This document shows, in pieces, positions 1 through 9,732 of a stretch of 48,678 bases of DNA. Origin of the DNA: Saprospiraceae bacterium (GTDB taxonomy: Bacteria > Bacteroidota > Bacteroidia > Chitinophagales > Saprospiraceae). Every line of letters begins with the position of its first letter. The stretch's first letter is position 1. The stretch is taken from the NCBI GenBank assembly GCA_022448955.1, contig JAKVCU010000006.1:67303-115980 (forward strand), written 5' to 3'. The notes under the pieces are model-generated. The model was not told where the DNA came from. It was given only the letters and a program-made list of their open reading frames with translations, and searched no databases. A program made the position numbers and the translations under genes.

Positions 1-81
1 ATTATCATTAATCCTTTCATAAAGAAATCACCGTTTCTTTAATTTATAATTCAATCCATTCAATCCTCCTACAATTCTCAG

Positions 82-97
82 CCTACCATAGGGTAGG
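82..97. repeat. Short hairpin in the leader of the fibre gene
   Basis: CCTACC and GGTAGG form a perfect 6-bp stem around a 4-nt loop, 46 bp upstream of the ATG at 144. The same stem with a different loop occurs at 12935-12952. It could be a leader hairpin or part of a dispersed repeat. Nothing else recognisable is visible in bases 1-143. Confidence 0.4.
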
Positions 98-143
98 TAT
101 GTAAGCAATATATTCATATTCATAAAACCATAATCTTTTTACA

Positions 144-2120
144 ATGAATTTTAAGAATATCTTAATTCACATGCGCGTGCTATGCTACATGCTTATATTC
201 AGCGATGCATTAACCGCTCAGCAATTAGTTGAAAAATTAAATATTTCTGAAAAAGAAGCTACATTAAGTGTTAGTTTAATCACCCCTGATGCTTATGCTT
301 TTCAAATTGCAGGCCCTAAGGGTTACTTTTACGAGAAAGAGGTACCATTTACAAAAGAATTAAGCTTTAGCAACTTAGACGAAAAAGGTCAGGTATATGA
401 AGATGGATTATATAAACTACAGATCTCCCCGATCTTCAAAATGACAGAAGCGAATCAGGCAAAATTTAGAGCAAAATTAGCAGAAGGCGATGAAAATGCT
501 ATTGCGAATTTCCGTGAAGCCAATAATATCCCATCTCAAGTAGAAGTTTACAATGTTGCTTTTAGCATCAAAGATGGTAAATTTATCACTCCTGACACTG
601 AAAAGACTTCTTTTTTACAAGCTAACTCCTACCAATGGACATACGAATCGAAGTCTTATCAAGCCATGTTTGCTTCTATTAAGGAAAATAATGTAAACCT
701 TAGCCCCTCTGCCAATGCGCTTGTCAAAGATAACACCTCATTAGCAGACGATGATCAAGTATTCCTCGATGACGTGATTATACAGGGTAGCATTTGTGTT
801 GGTCTTGACTGTTCATCTACTGGGGAATCTTTCGGATTTGACACACAAAGATTCAAAGAAAACAATCTACGTATCCACTTTGATGACACCTCTAATTCTG
901 CTAGTTTTCCCCAGAGGGATTGGCGTATATCTATCAACGACTCTGGAAATGGTGGTTCGGAATATTTCGGCATCGAAGATGCTACAGCTGGTCGAATACC
1001 TTTCCGTATTGAAGGGAATGCTCCTGCAAATTCTTTATACGTTGATAATTCTGGCAGATTAGGTATAGGTACAGCTACTCCTACACTTGAAATACATGTT
1101 GCAGATGGCGATTCCCCAAGCCTTCGTTTAGAACAAAATGGATCCTCTGGTTTTGGTGTTCAAACTTGGGACATTGCTGGGAACGAATCAAACTTCTTCA
1201 TTCGTGACTTAACTAATGGTTCTTTATTGCCATTGAGAATTAGACCAAGTGCACCTAGCAATAGTCTTTATATCGATGCTGATGGAGATATTGGATTAGG
1301 TACTGCAAACCCCGGTAACAATGCACTTCAGATAGAATCTGGTGATGTATTGGTTAAGAACGGTGCACTCACTGTAAATGGCAATTCTACCCTTACGGGA
1401 AATATGGATGTTACGGGAAATATGGATGTTACGGGAAATATGGATCTTATGGGAAATATGACTCATACAGGAGACATGACCTTTACAGGTACCATATTTA
1501 ATACAGGCGATCTTACCCACGCCATTCCTTCTGTGGCTAGTTTCTACAACAGTACTTATACAAAATCTATCCTTTGTATGGACGGAGCGACTGGTAATGT
1601 AGGAATGGGAATATTCACAACGCCCAGTTATCAGCTTGAAATATCAGGTGATGCAGCCAAACCAGGAGGAGGCGACTGGGCTACTGCTTCTGACCGCCGT
1701 TTAAAAAAAGATATCAAGCCTTTCGAAGATGGTTTAGGTGTGGTCATGGAGATGAAGCCAGTCACCTTTAAATTTAACGGTAAGTTAGGTTATAAGACAG
1801 AAAAAGAATTTGTTGGTGTTATTGCACAAGATATGGTGGATATTGCTCCTTACACGATCGAGCCTTTAAAAAGAGATGGCACCGATACGGACTATTTAAG
1901 CTATGATGGTTCAGCGGTTACTTACCTTTTAGTGAATGCGGTTCAAGAGCAACAAACAATTATTGAGGCACAGCAAAAAGAAATCGATAATTTACAAAAG
2001 CAGATCGCTCAGATAGATGAAATGAAGGAGCAAATGGCTGCTTTAACAAAAATGCTTACTGCATTGAATGCTGAAAATGAAGTTAAAGAAGCGGGCGAAA
2101 CTTCTGATGATGATGAATAG
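144..2120 (+). CDS. Surface fibre-like protein with C-terminal S74 intramolecular chaperone domain
   Basis: 658 residues. A hydrophobic N-terminus ending in ALTAQQ looks like a signal peptide; Met10 is an alternative start. The middle holds a beta-rich region (about 210-400) with fibre-type phrases such as LGIGTATP, then tandem six-residue units of the GNMDVT type (about 418-460). The C-terminal part matches the intramolecular chaperone (Peptidase S74) family of phage tail spikes: SDRRLK places the expected Ser516/Lys521 pair, followed by EFVGVIAQD. The chain ends in a coiled coil (about 605-640) and an acidic tail. In this family the chaperone assists trimerisation and then cuts itself off before the serine. 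No sorting domain is visible, and the next gene (41 bp away) has one. No phage genes are nearby, so a host surface fibre is more likely than a tail fibre. Confidence 0.85.
   Translation: MNFKNILIHMRVLCYMLIFSDALTAQQLVEKLNISEKEATLSVSLITPDAYAFQIAGPKGYFYEKEVPFTKELSFSNLDEKGQVYEDGLYKLQISPIFKMTEANQAKFRAKLAEGDENAIANFREANNIPSQVEVYNVAFSIKDGKFITPDTEKTSFLQANSYQWTYESKSYQAMFASIKENNVNLSPSANALVKDNTSLADDDQVFLDDVIIQGSICVGLDCSSTGESFGFDTQRFKENNLRIHFDDTSNSASFPQRDWRISINDSGNGGSEYFGIEDATAGRIPFRIEGNAPANSLYVDNSGRLGIGTATPTLEIHVADGDSPSLRLEQNGSSGFGVQTWDIAGNESNFFIRDLTNGSLLPLRIRPSAPSNSLYIDADGDIGLGTANPGNNALQIESGDVLVKNGALTVNGNSTLTGNMDVTGNMDVTGNMDLMGNMTHTGDMTFTGTIFNTGDLTHAIPSVASFYNSTYTKSILCMDGATGNVGMGIFTTPSYQLEISGDAAKPGGGDWATASDRRLKKDIKPFEDGLGVVMEMKPVTFKFNGKLGYKTEKEFVGVIAQDMVDIAPYTIEPLKRDGTDTDYLSYDGSAVTYLLVNAVQEQQTIIEAQQKEIDNLQKQIAQIDEMKEQMAALTKMLTALNAENEVKEAGETSDDDE
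1395..1466 (+). repeat. Tandem 18-bp repeat inside the fibre gene
   Basis: Three near-identical 18-bp units start at 1395, 1413 and 1431, followed by a more diverged unit and further six-residue-periodic sequence. Each unit encodes six residues (GNMDVT). Length changes by slippage would stay in frame and lengthen or shorten a fibre shaft. Confidence 0.85.
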
Positions 2121-2161
2121 CCGTTTTATTCAACCATTATTTAAATGTTAAAAAAATACTA

Positions 2162-2839
2162 ATGAAAGATATCAAATTATTTGCATTATTCATTTTAGCT
2201 TTTACACTTACCCAAACTTCATTCGCGCAAGAGAATAATGGCCGCCCTCCAGGTATGACGCCCAATCCTGCTAAGAAAGAAAGTGCCAGAAACACCACTA
2301 GCCAAAGAGAAATTTTGGTAAATAATCATGATTTTGACGTTACCCCTCCTATGCGTGAAAAGCAGCAAGATGTATTTTTTCCTACAGATTTTGAAAACAT
2401 ACAAGATGAGCTATTAAACTCTGCTGATAGAAGGGAATTAGTTGAAGCAATCAATGGTTTACGTGATCAAATGAATGGTTTGATGGCTGCATATGAGGAT
2501 TTAAAGTTAGAAAATGGAATTATTCGTGAAAGCTTAAGTAACTGCTGCTCTGATAGTGCCTTAGGCCTTTCGGCAAAAGATGCTTACCTACTACAAAATG
2601 TACCCAATCCCTATCAAACGACAACAGAGATTAAATACTTCATACCCCGGGGATTAAACAATATACAAATTGAATTACGCGACATAACAGGCGTTTTATT
2701 GCAAACATTCCAAATTGAAGAAGCTGGTTATGGCCGCTTAATCTTTGATGGTTCACGCTTATCATCTGGTTCATACTTATACTTTTTATCAGTTGATGGC
2801 GAAGCAGTTGATTCTAAAGTAATGATTTTAAATAAATAA
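2162..2839 (+). CDS. Secreted coiled-coil protein with T9SS type A sorting domain
   Basis: 225 residues. The signal peptide is about 1-22 (ending TSFAQ). A low-complexity linker rich in Pro, Asn and Arg follows, then a heptad-like helical segment (about 80-125) ending in a CC pair (NCCSDS). Residues 142-225 are a type A C-terminal sorting domain: it opens with LLQNVPNPY, contains IELRDITG and LSSGSYLYFLSVDG, and ends VMILNK. Such domains direct export by the T9SS and attachment to the cell surface. No enzyme domain is visible. It sits 41 bp after the fibre gene and 10 bp before the next gene, so the three are probably cotranscribed. It may be the surface anchor for the S74 fibre, which lacks its own sorting domain; that is inference. 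Confidence 0.8.
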   Translation: MKDIKLFALFILAFTLTQTSFAQENNGRPPGMTPNPAKKESARNTTSQREILVNNHDFDVTPPMREKQQDVFFPTDFENIQDELLNSADRRELVEAINGLRDQMNGLMAAYEDLKLENGIIRESLSNCCSDSALGLSAKDAYLLQNVPNPYQTTTEIKYFIPRGLNNIQIELRDITGVLLQTFQIEEAGYGRLIFDGSRLSSGSYLYFLSVDGEAVDSKVMILNK

Positions 2840-2849
2840 AAAGGCTACT

Positions 2850-4718
2850 ATGGATAGATTATTAACTGCTTTTTTTCTGTTCTGCTCTTTTAATCTAGCT
2901 ACTGCACAGATTTTTTCTGATCAGAGCGCTGCTATTGGTTTTGATCATGCTTTTGCTGCACGCGCTTTGATGGGTGGAGGGGCTGCTTTTTTCGATTATG
3001 ACTTAGATGGGGATGAAGATATCTATGTTACCAGTGGATATAACCAAGATGAAATTTATAGCAATAATGGAAATGGAACCTTTACAAAAGTAAACGCAGA
3101 TATAGGTTTAAGTATAACCTATCAATATAATACAATGGGTGTTGCTACTGGCGATATTGATAATGACGGCGATAGAGATATAGTAATTGCAACTTGGGAA
3201 AGATTCGCAGGTTCTGAGCAGCCTGATGCCAGAAGCTTAGTATTCCTTAATAATGGAGATGGTACTTTTACAGAAATTGGCGAACAAGCAGGTGTAACGG
3301 ATCAAGCATTTGCCATGGGTATTGCTTTCTTGGATTACAATCAGGATGGTTATTTAGATTTTTATGCATTTAATCATATAAAAGAACAAATTTTCACTTA
3401 CGATGATCAAGGTGCTATCAATGGCATGGCTCATGATTGTTATCCCAACTTTTTGTATCGAAACAATGGTGATTTGACCTTTACAGAGGTTTCAGAGGAA
3501 TTAGGTGTAAATAATGGCGGATGCACCATCGCAGGTGCTCCTTCTGATTATGATATGGATGGAGATCTAGATTTATATCTAGCAAATGATTTTGGTATTT
3601 ACTTGACACCAAATGCCTTATTAGAAAATAATTACCCAGAGAATACTTTCTCAGATGTTTCTGTTGAAACAGAATCAAATGTCCAGGCATTTGGTATGGG
3701 GATTGCTGCTGGTGACTTTGATCATGATCTTGATTTCGATTATTACACTACGAATATTGGTCGGAATATCCTTATTGAAAACATAGATGGTGACTTTATA
3801 GACATTACAACTGAGGCAGGCGTAGAAAATACAACCGTACCTTCTGATAATGATCTAAACACGACTGGATGGGGAACAGCATTCTTCGATATTGATAATG
3901 ATACATGGGAAGATTTGTATGTTGCTAATGGTCGCATTCCTACGCTCACACAATTTGCTACCGCAACTTTCGATCCAGACAAACTATACCTCAATAATGG
4001 TGATAAAACATTTACAGATATTACTGATTTGGCGGGTGTAGGAGATGTCAGCTATGTACATGGTATGGCCTATAGTGATTTTGATGAGGATGGAGATTTG
4101 GATATCGTTACTGTAGCCCTAAATGAATTAGGGGGCCATTCTAAGTTTTATGTAAATGAAACTCAGAATAATAATAACTGGATTCAATTCAAGCTAACTG
4201 GTGTAGAATCAAATAGAGACGCTTATGGTTCTAAAATATGGTTATTTGCTGGTCAGCAAACTTTCGTTAAAGAATTGTATGGTGGTGGTGCCAGTCACGC
4301 TTCTCAACATAGCTCTGTATTCCATTTTGGTTTGGCAGATATCACTACGGTGGATAGCATTCGTATTGACTGGACCAATGGCCATATTGATCATTTAGGC
4401 CCATTTGAAGTAAATGAACGTTATGCTATTGAGGAAGGTGTTTTAACCGATATCGAAAAAGTAGAAAATCATGTACTAGACATTTCCGTCAATCCAAACC
4501 CATTCAACGATCACTTCGTCATTTATTCATCTACCTTTTCTAATGAAGATGTCGCCATTAAACTGCTTACTATTGATGGACGAGTTGTACTTGAGCAAAA
4601 GACGAGGTTTACCGAAAGTATGGAAGTTCAAATTGATAAGCAATTACCCTCAGGTTTTTACTTATTACAACTTCAAACGGCTAATGAAGGTGTGCTTACA
4701 AAATTAGTGAAATTGTAA
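2850..4718 (+). CDS. Secreted VCBS/FG-GAP repeat protein with ASPIC/UnbV domain and T9SS sorting domain
   Basis: 622 residues, CRTAC1-like architecture. The signal peptide is about 1-19 (ending LATAQ). Seven calcium-loop motifs of the DxDxDGD type punctuate residues about 45-430, for example DYDLDGDED, DIDNDGDRD and DFDEDGDLD; DFDHDLDFD and DIDNDTWED are degenerate. This fits a seven-bladed beta-propeller. An ASPIC/UnbV segment follows (about 450-530; GGGASHASQHS and SIRIDWTNG), then a type A sorting domain (about 548-622; VNPNPFNDHF to LVKL). Such proteins are secreted calcium-binding or carbohydrate-related surface proteins, mostly of unknown function. It is the last gene of the probable three-gene operon starting at 144. 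Confidence 0.85.
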   Translation: MDRLLTAFFLFCSFNLATAQIFSDQSAAIGFDHAFAARALMGGGAAFFDYDLDGDEDIYVTSGYNQDEIYSNNGNGTFTKVNADIGLSITYQYNTMGVATGDIDNDGDRDIVIATWERFAGSEQPDARSLVFLNNGDGTFTEIGEQAGVTDQAFAMGIAFLDYNQDGYLDFYAFNHIKEQIFTYDDQGAINGMAHDCYPNFLYRNNGDLTFTEVSEELGVNNGGCTIAGAPSDYDMDGDLDLYLANDFGIYLTPNALLENNYPENTFSDVSVETESNVQAFGMGIAAGDFDHDLDFDYYTTNIGRNILIENIDGDFIDITTEAGVENTTVPSDNDLNTTGWGTAFFDIDNDTWEDLYVANGRIPTLTQFATATFDPDKLYLNNGDKTFTDITDLAGVGDVSYVHGMAYSDFDEDGDLDIVTVALNELGGHSKFYVNETQNNNNWIQFKLTGVESNRDAYGSKIWLFAGQQTFVKELYGGGASHASQHSSVFHFGLADITTVDSIRIDWTNGHIDHLGPFEVNERYAIEEGVLTDIEKVENHVLDISVNPNPFNDHFVIYSSTFSNEDVAIKLLTIDGRVVLEQKTRFTESMEVQIDKQLPSGFYLLQLQTANEGVLTKLVKL

Positions 4719-4907
4719 GAATCCAAAACTAGACATGACCGCTACACGGTTATTAAAAAAGCTTAGTACACTTATTAGCAAAGATGCAAGCTGATAAATG
4801 ATTTATTCATTAATTATTGTTTACCATTCATTTTGGAAACAATAACTAGAAATTATCCTAAGTATATGCTTACGGAGTTAGTTTCTACAATACAACAAAA
4901 AAGACCC

Positions 4908-7900
4908 ATGAGGAAGTTTACTCACTTTTTCTTTATTGTAGGAATACTAAATTTTAGTTTCCTTACTACAGTAAATGCTCAGTGTGGAGCTGGTCAAACC
5001 TATAATAATTACTGCTATGGGCGAGGAGAAACAAATCATGTTGCATTTGAGTTCTGCCCTTCTGCTGGTATGATTGCACAGTCAAATATTATTCAAGGTA
5101 ATTTTGTAATTCCTCCAAATACTCTGACCGTTTACCAAGGCACATCTGGTTCTGGTATAACTGGCACAGTAGTTTTTGGTCCAGCAACAGCTGATGTTTC
5201 AGGAAATACTATTACGGCTACTGTGGCAGATGCATGTTTAATTTTCGTAACTAATACCCTATTACGACAAACCTTGACCTGTAATGATGGATTTGTGGGT
5301 GCTTCTGAACTTCGAGTTTGTAGTCAAAGTAATAGTGATCCTTCGACAGCCACCCTTATTTTATCAGCTGATGAATTCTGTGAAACAGACGGTCCTCAAA
5401 CGATCGGTGGCGGTTTACCAATAGGAGGTGTTTATTCGGGCACTGGTGTAACGGATAATGGCAATGGAACAACATTTACATTTGAGCCAAGTATAGCAGG
5501 TGCTGGAACAACAAGCATTACTTATACTCAAGCTGGCAATGTAGCTACTGATGTTATTACAGTTGTTGGGTCAAATGTAGCGAGTTTTACGGCATTAGCT
5601 GATCTTTGTATGGATGCTGGAATACAGTCTGGATTGGGGGGTGGCACACCAACAGGAGGTGTTTATTCTGGCTTAGGGGTGACGGATGATGGTAATGGAA
5701 TGACCTATTCTTTTAATCCTGCTATCGCAGGTTTAGGTATTACAGATATTACATATACATTAAACACAGATTGTACCCCAGCGACAACGGATCAAGTAGA
5801 AATACTACCAGCTTGTGGGTGTCCAGCTATGCAGTCTAATTTTTTCTATTGTTTTGGCAATAATGAAACAGATATAGTAACATTTGAGGTATGTCCTTCA
5901 GCTGGTATGGCTGCACAAGCTACCATAACAGGAGGTACATTAGGAACATTTGTGTCAGATGGTGATGTCTTGAATGTTTATTCAGGTGCATCAGGCTCTG
6001 GCAGCTCAGGCACCCTAATCGGCAATGCCTTGAATGGGGATTTATCTGGTAACATACTCTCAAGTGGTATAGCTGATGATTGCTTAATTTTTATCGTTTC
6101 AACAGGTCCTGTTGGCAGTTGTCAGGATGGTCATGAGAACCCTCTCTCTGTTTGTGGCCAAAGCGTCACTCCTAATATTACCTTCCTTAATCCAGGAGAT
6201 TTTTGTGAAACAGATGGCATTCAGTCAAATTTAGGGGGTGGTTTACCAATGGGAGGTGTCTATTCTGGCCCAGGGGTAACAGATGATGGAAATGGAATGA
6301 CGTTTTCCTTTGATCCTGCAGCTGCAGGCACAGGTACTCATATCCTAACTTATACAAAAGATAACGATTCAGATAATGTAACAATAGAAGTTTTTGAAGC
6401 AAACTTCCCAAGTTTTACAGCCCTTCCTGATTTATGTATTGATGCTGGAATACAATCTGGATTGGGTGGTGGTAGCCCAGCTAATGGAACTTACGCTGGC
6501 CCTGGAGTGACAGATAATGGGGATGGCACCTATGATTTTAACCCAGCTATTGCTGGTCTTGGCATACATACCATTACCTATACAACCAAAACAGGGTGTA
6601 TGGATAGCGCTTTTGATACGGTAGAAGTACTGGCAGCTTGTGGATGTCCAAGTGGACAACAAGTCTTCTTCCACTGCCAAGATAATCTTGAAAGTAACTT
6701 AGTTCTTTTTGAAATTTGTCCAGTTAATTCTAGTATGGCAGTACAAGCAACCATTACACAAGGTACTTATGGTACCTATGTATCAGATAATGATGCTATT
6801 ACTGTTTATTCAGGTGTAACGGGTACTGGAGTAAATGGAAATCAAGTCTATAATGGTTCCAATACCAACTTTGCAGGAACTGTAATTACTAGTCTCAATG
6901 CTGATGGTTGTTTAACATTTGTCAGCAATACTGGACCAGTTGGCAGTTGTGTAACTGGAGAAGAAGTACCACTAACAATTTGTGCAACAGATGTTCCCCC
7001 ACCAACAAACTTCACAGCTCCTGCAGATCTTTGTTTAAATGAAGGTGTACAATCTGGTTTAAATGGTGGCACTCCAACAGGAGGTGTTTATTCTGGCTCA
7101 GGGGTAACAGATGACGGCAACGGCTTGACCTATAGCTTCGATCCTACCGCTGCGGGAGTAGGTATCCATCCTATAATTTATTCAGTAAATGGTGATCCTG
7201 CTACTGATGATATAGAAGTTTTTGCTTTACCCGCTGTTACTTTAGCTCTTAGCGAAGCTTTCTGCGAAAATGATGGTATACAAACTGGTTTAGGAGGAGG
7301 TATGCCAACTGGGGGTATTTATTCTGGGACAAGCGTAACAGATGATGGAAATGGAATGACATTTAGTTTTGATCCTTCTACTGGACCTGATGGTTATCAA
7401 ATTACTTATACATTTACGGATGCTAATGGTTGCACGAATTCAAGTTCTACCTTAGGTGTTATCGTAAATGAAGTTCCATCTGTAACATTTACTGCTCCAG
7501 CTGATATTTGTGAAAATGATGGTGTGCAAAATGGTTTAGGTGGTGGTATACCAACTGGGGGTACATATGCTGGGCCTGGAGTAACAGATGACGGCAACGG
7601 TTCGACCTATAGCTTCGACCCTGCTGCTGCAGGGGCTGGAATACAAAATATTTCTTACTCCTTTACCAATGGAAGCGGATGTTCAGATACTGCTTCTGAT
7701 GATTTGGTAGTTCTAGGAGCACCAGCAGTTAGTATCCAACCATACAATGGTCTTCCATTTGATGAAGTGTGCCTGAATAGTAGTTCTACTTATCGTTCAT
7801 CTGCTAGTACTTTTGGTCCACCAACAGTGACAACATATACTTGGGCGGCCAGTAACACGACTTTCACTCCTAATATTGGTTCTCCTACTGCTCAAGACGG

Positions 7901-9425
7901 AACCTATGAAAGAGTAGATGCTTCTTGGACTACTCCAGGCTCTCAAACTGTAGATTTAACAGTAACGTATGCTAATGGTTGTGTTCAGGTTGCTCCTCAA
8001 CTAGCCGTAGACGTCCAACCAGCACCTGCTATTATTTGCCCTACTAGTCAAACGGTACAAACAAGTAATAATGGTAATGGAGATTGCACAGCGGATGCAA
8101 CATTTACAAATCCTATAGATCTAAATGGTGCTTGCGATCCACAAACACTTACTCTAAGTGTCAATGGAGGAATAGCTTCTACTGTTATACCAGGTGCCTC
8201 AAATACACAAAGCCTAGATTTAGGTGTAAATACACTTTCATATGTCATAACTGATGGTGGAGGAAATATGGGTAACTGTTCTTTCAACATAACAGTAGAG
8301 GATGATGAAGCACCTGTAATAGATTGTACAAGTGCATCAATAGAATTTGATGGCGAAGATACGTTAACCTTTTCTATCGCTGACGTTTATAATGATGCTT
8401 CATCTACTGATAATTGCGGTGTAGTGAACTTAATTTCACCAATAATTGATCAAACTGTAAGTTGTGATCAACTTGGTGATGTCATTCCTGTAACGGTCGA
8501 GGTCAATGATGGGAATGGAAATTCAACTACTTGTACTACAAATATAACTATAGGAGGTCTGCCATGTGGTTTCTCTAATAGCTATGGTCTGGGTGATTGT
8601 TTTGACCCAAATGGGAATGAAGCAAATTATGATGTTCCAACAGGTACATTCTCTTTGATTAGCGACGGCTGTAGTCCAGAATTCCCCTACACTTCAGATG
8701 ATCAAAGTTTCATTAAATATGAATTGTGTGGAAATGGTGTTATCGAAGCTTATGTAAGAAAAATAGATGGTGATGGTTATGCTGGAATAGCTATGCGAGA
8801 ATCTATAGATCCAGGCGCTCGTAAGGTTGGCATTGCAACCAACAGAATAAATCGTATTCTGAAAGAAATCCGAGTATTCCCAAATTATCCTGCATTCCCA
8901 CAACAATTATTTTCGTATGACAAATTTTGGTTAAAATTAGAAAGGTTAAATAATACCTTTTTTAGAGCTTATGCTTCTACAAATGGTATAAATTATACAC
9001 CTTTTATATCCCAAGGAATTCAAATGACTGGATGTCTTGAAATTGGTCTATATGTCTATTCCAATAATGATGGACAGACAGTCAAGGCAGAATTCACCAA
9101 CGTCAGTATAATACCAAGTACTGGAAATCTGAATGAGGGTGATTTTCCTTATGAAACAGGAGTAAAACCGATTTCAGGCTTAGATATTGGGCTTTCGCCA
9201 AATCCTGCAAAGGATAGAATAAACCTTGATTTAAGCAAATTAATAGGGCAGGAAGCAAGAATTCAAATATACAATATTCACGGCCAATTAATAGAAGAAC
9301 GTCAGATTGATGCCATTGAAGAAGCTAACGAAAATTTTGACATTGAAAGTTATCCATCGGGAACTTATTTAATCAATATTCAACTAGCAATGCAGCAGCA
9401 AACCCTTAAATTAATAAAACAATAA
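4908..9425 (+). CDS. Giant adhesin-like repeat protein with T9SS sorting domain
   Basis: 1505 residues from ATG 4908, which opens a clear signal peptide (MRKFTHFFF to TVNAQ). The frame is open upstream to a TTG at 4833, but that would put 25 polar residues before the signal. Three CUB-like cysteine-containing units start near 4980, 5818 and 6640 (CPSAGM or similar, then VYSGASGSG). Between and after them lie seven copies of a roughly 55-residue unit (FCETDG, LGGG, GGVYSG, GVTDDGNG, SFDP, ITYT) at about 5360, 5590, 6190, 6420, 7015, 7250 and 7490. PKD/HYR-like regions follow (about 7720-8560), then a lectin/glucanase-like segment (about 8570-9110), and a type A sorting domain (GLSPNPAKDRI to LKLIKQ). 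A role in adhesion or matrix binding is inference. Confidence 0.85.
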   Translation: MRKFTHFFFIVGILNFSFLTTVNAQCGAGQTYNNYCYGRGETNHVAFEFCPSAGMIAQSNIIQGNFVIPPNTLTVYQGTSGSGITGTVVFGPATADVSGNTITATVADACLIFVTNTLLRQTLTCNDGFVGASELRVCSQSNSDPSTATLILSADEFCETDGPQTIGGGLPIGGVYSGTGVTDNGNGTTFTFEPSIAGAGTTSITYTQAGNVATDVITVVGSNVASFTALADLCMDAGIQSGLGGGTPTGGVYSGLGVTDDGNGMTYSFNPAIAGLGITDITYTLNTDCTPATTDQVEILPACGCPAMQSNFFYCFGNNETDIVTFEVCPSAGMAAQATITGGTLGTFVSDGDVLNVYSGASGSGSSGTLIGNALNGDLSGNILSSGIADDCLIFIVSTGPVGSCQDGHENPLSVCGQSVTPNITFLNPGDFCETDGIQSNLGGGLPMGGVYSGPGVTDDGNGMTFSFDPAAAGTGTHILTYTKDNDSDNVTIEVFEANFPSFTALPDLCIDAGIQSGLGGGSPANGTYAGPGVTDNGDGTYDFNPAIAGLGIHTITYTTKTGCMDSAFDTVEVLAACGCPSGQQVFFHCQDNLESNLVLFEICPVNSSMAVQATITQGTYGTYVSDNDAITVYSGVTGTGVNGNQVYNGSNTNFAGTVITSLNADGCLTFVSNTGPVGSCVTGEEVPLTICATDVPPPTNFTAPADLCLNEGVQSGLNGGTPTGGVYSGSGVTDDGNGLTYSFDPTAAGVGIHPIIYSVNGDPATDDIEVFALPAVTLALSEAFCENDGIQTGLGGGMPTGGIYSGTSVTDDGNGMTFSFDPSTGPDGYQITYTFTDANGCTNSSSTLGVIVNEVPSVTFTAPADICENDGVQNGLGGGIPTGGTYAGPGVTDDGNGSTYSFDPAAAGAGIQNISYSFTNGSGCSDTASDDLVVLGAPAVSIQPYNGLPFDEVCLNSSSTYRSSASTFGPPTVTTYTWAASNTTFTPNIGSPTAQDGTYERVDASWTTPGSQTVDLTVTYANGCVQVAPQLAVDVQPAPAIICPTSQTVQTSNNGNGDCTADATFTNPIDLNGACDPQTLTLSVNGGIASTVIPGASNTQSLDLGVNTLSYVITDGGGNMGNCSFNITVEDDEAPVIDCTSASIEFDGEDTLTFSIADVYNDASSTDNCGVVNLISPIIDQTVSCDQLGDVIPVTVEVNDGNGNSTTCTTNITIGGLPCGFSNSYGLGDCFDPNGNEANYDVPTGTFSLISDGCSPEFPYTSDDQSFIKYELCGNGVIEAYVRKIDGDGYAGIAMRESIDPGARKVGIATNRINRILKEIRVFPNYPAFPQQLFSYDKFWLKLERLNNTFFRAYASTNGINYTPFISQGIQMTGCLEIGLYVYSNNDGQTVKAEFTNVSIIPSTGNLNEGDFPYETGVKPISGLDIGLSPNPAKDRINLDLSKLIGQEARIQIYNIHGQLIEERQIDAIEEANENFDIESYPSGTYLINIQLAMQQQTLKLIKQ

Positions 9426-9513
9426 AGGCAAACTCTTTTCAGCAATTTTCTTTTACAAAAACTGTTGAAAGATTTAAACTCTGATACTATTAAATTCATT
9501 GAAATTTTAAACC

Positions 9514-9607
9514 AGCTGATTTTTGCTCAGCTTAAGGCGCAGCGGAGCCAAGTAGCCACAGCTATTAAGCCGAGTACGCAACGAAGAGCTGAGTAAAAGG
9601 ACGCCTT
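9514..9607. other. Nested inverted repeats, possible structured RNA or repeat relic
   Basis: AGCTGA (9514) pairs with TCAGCT (9527). CTCAGCT (9526) can instead pair with AGCTGAG (9587), and AAGGCG (9534) with CGCCTT (9602). The segment is more GC-rich than its flanks and starts 88 bp after the adhesin stop codon. The two alternative pairings of CTCAGCT suggest mutually exclusive folds. It could be a 3' UTR structure, a small RNA ending at the terminator at 9733, or a repeat fragment. Confidence 0.35.
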
Positions 9608-9732
9608 CAAAATGCCAAGTAATTTAGATTCCAGTGTAGTAAAACTGCTGCTGAAAAATACTTCGACAGGAAGAACTTCAAGCAATTTGTTCTTCAACCA
9701 AAAGAACAACCCAAAAATTAAAATATTTATTG

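Noticed and set aside
144-2120. Prophage or phage-tail cluster suggested by the S74 domain
   Set aside because: The protein has a signal peptide, and the neighbours are T9SS cargo proteins; no capsid, terminase, portal, integrase or lysis gene is visible.
4833-4907. Upstream TTG start for the giant adhesin
   Set aside because: It would place 25 polar residues before an otherwise perfect signal peptide beginning at ATG 4908.
5360-7690. CRISPR-like array from regularly spaced repeats
   Set aside because: The repeats are coding, about 165 bp long and in frame within the adhesin; spacing follows protein domains.
9527-9709. 60-residue open frame on the minus strand
   Set aside because: It runs through nested inverted repeats, has no signal or domain features and no promoter-like sequence.
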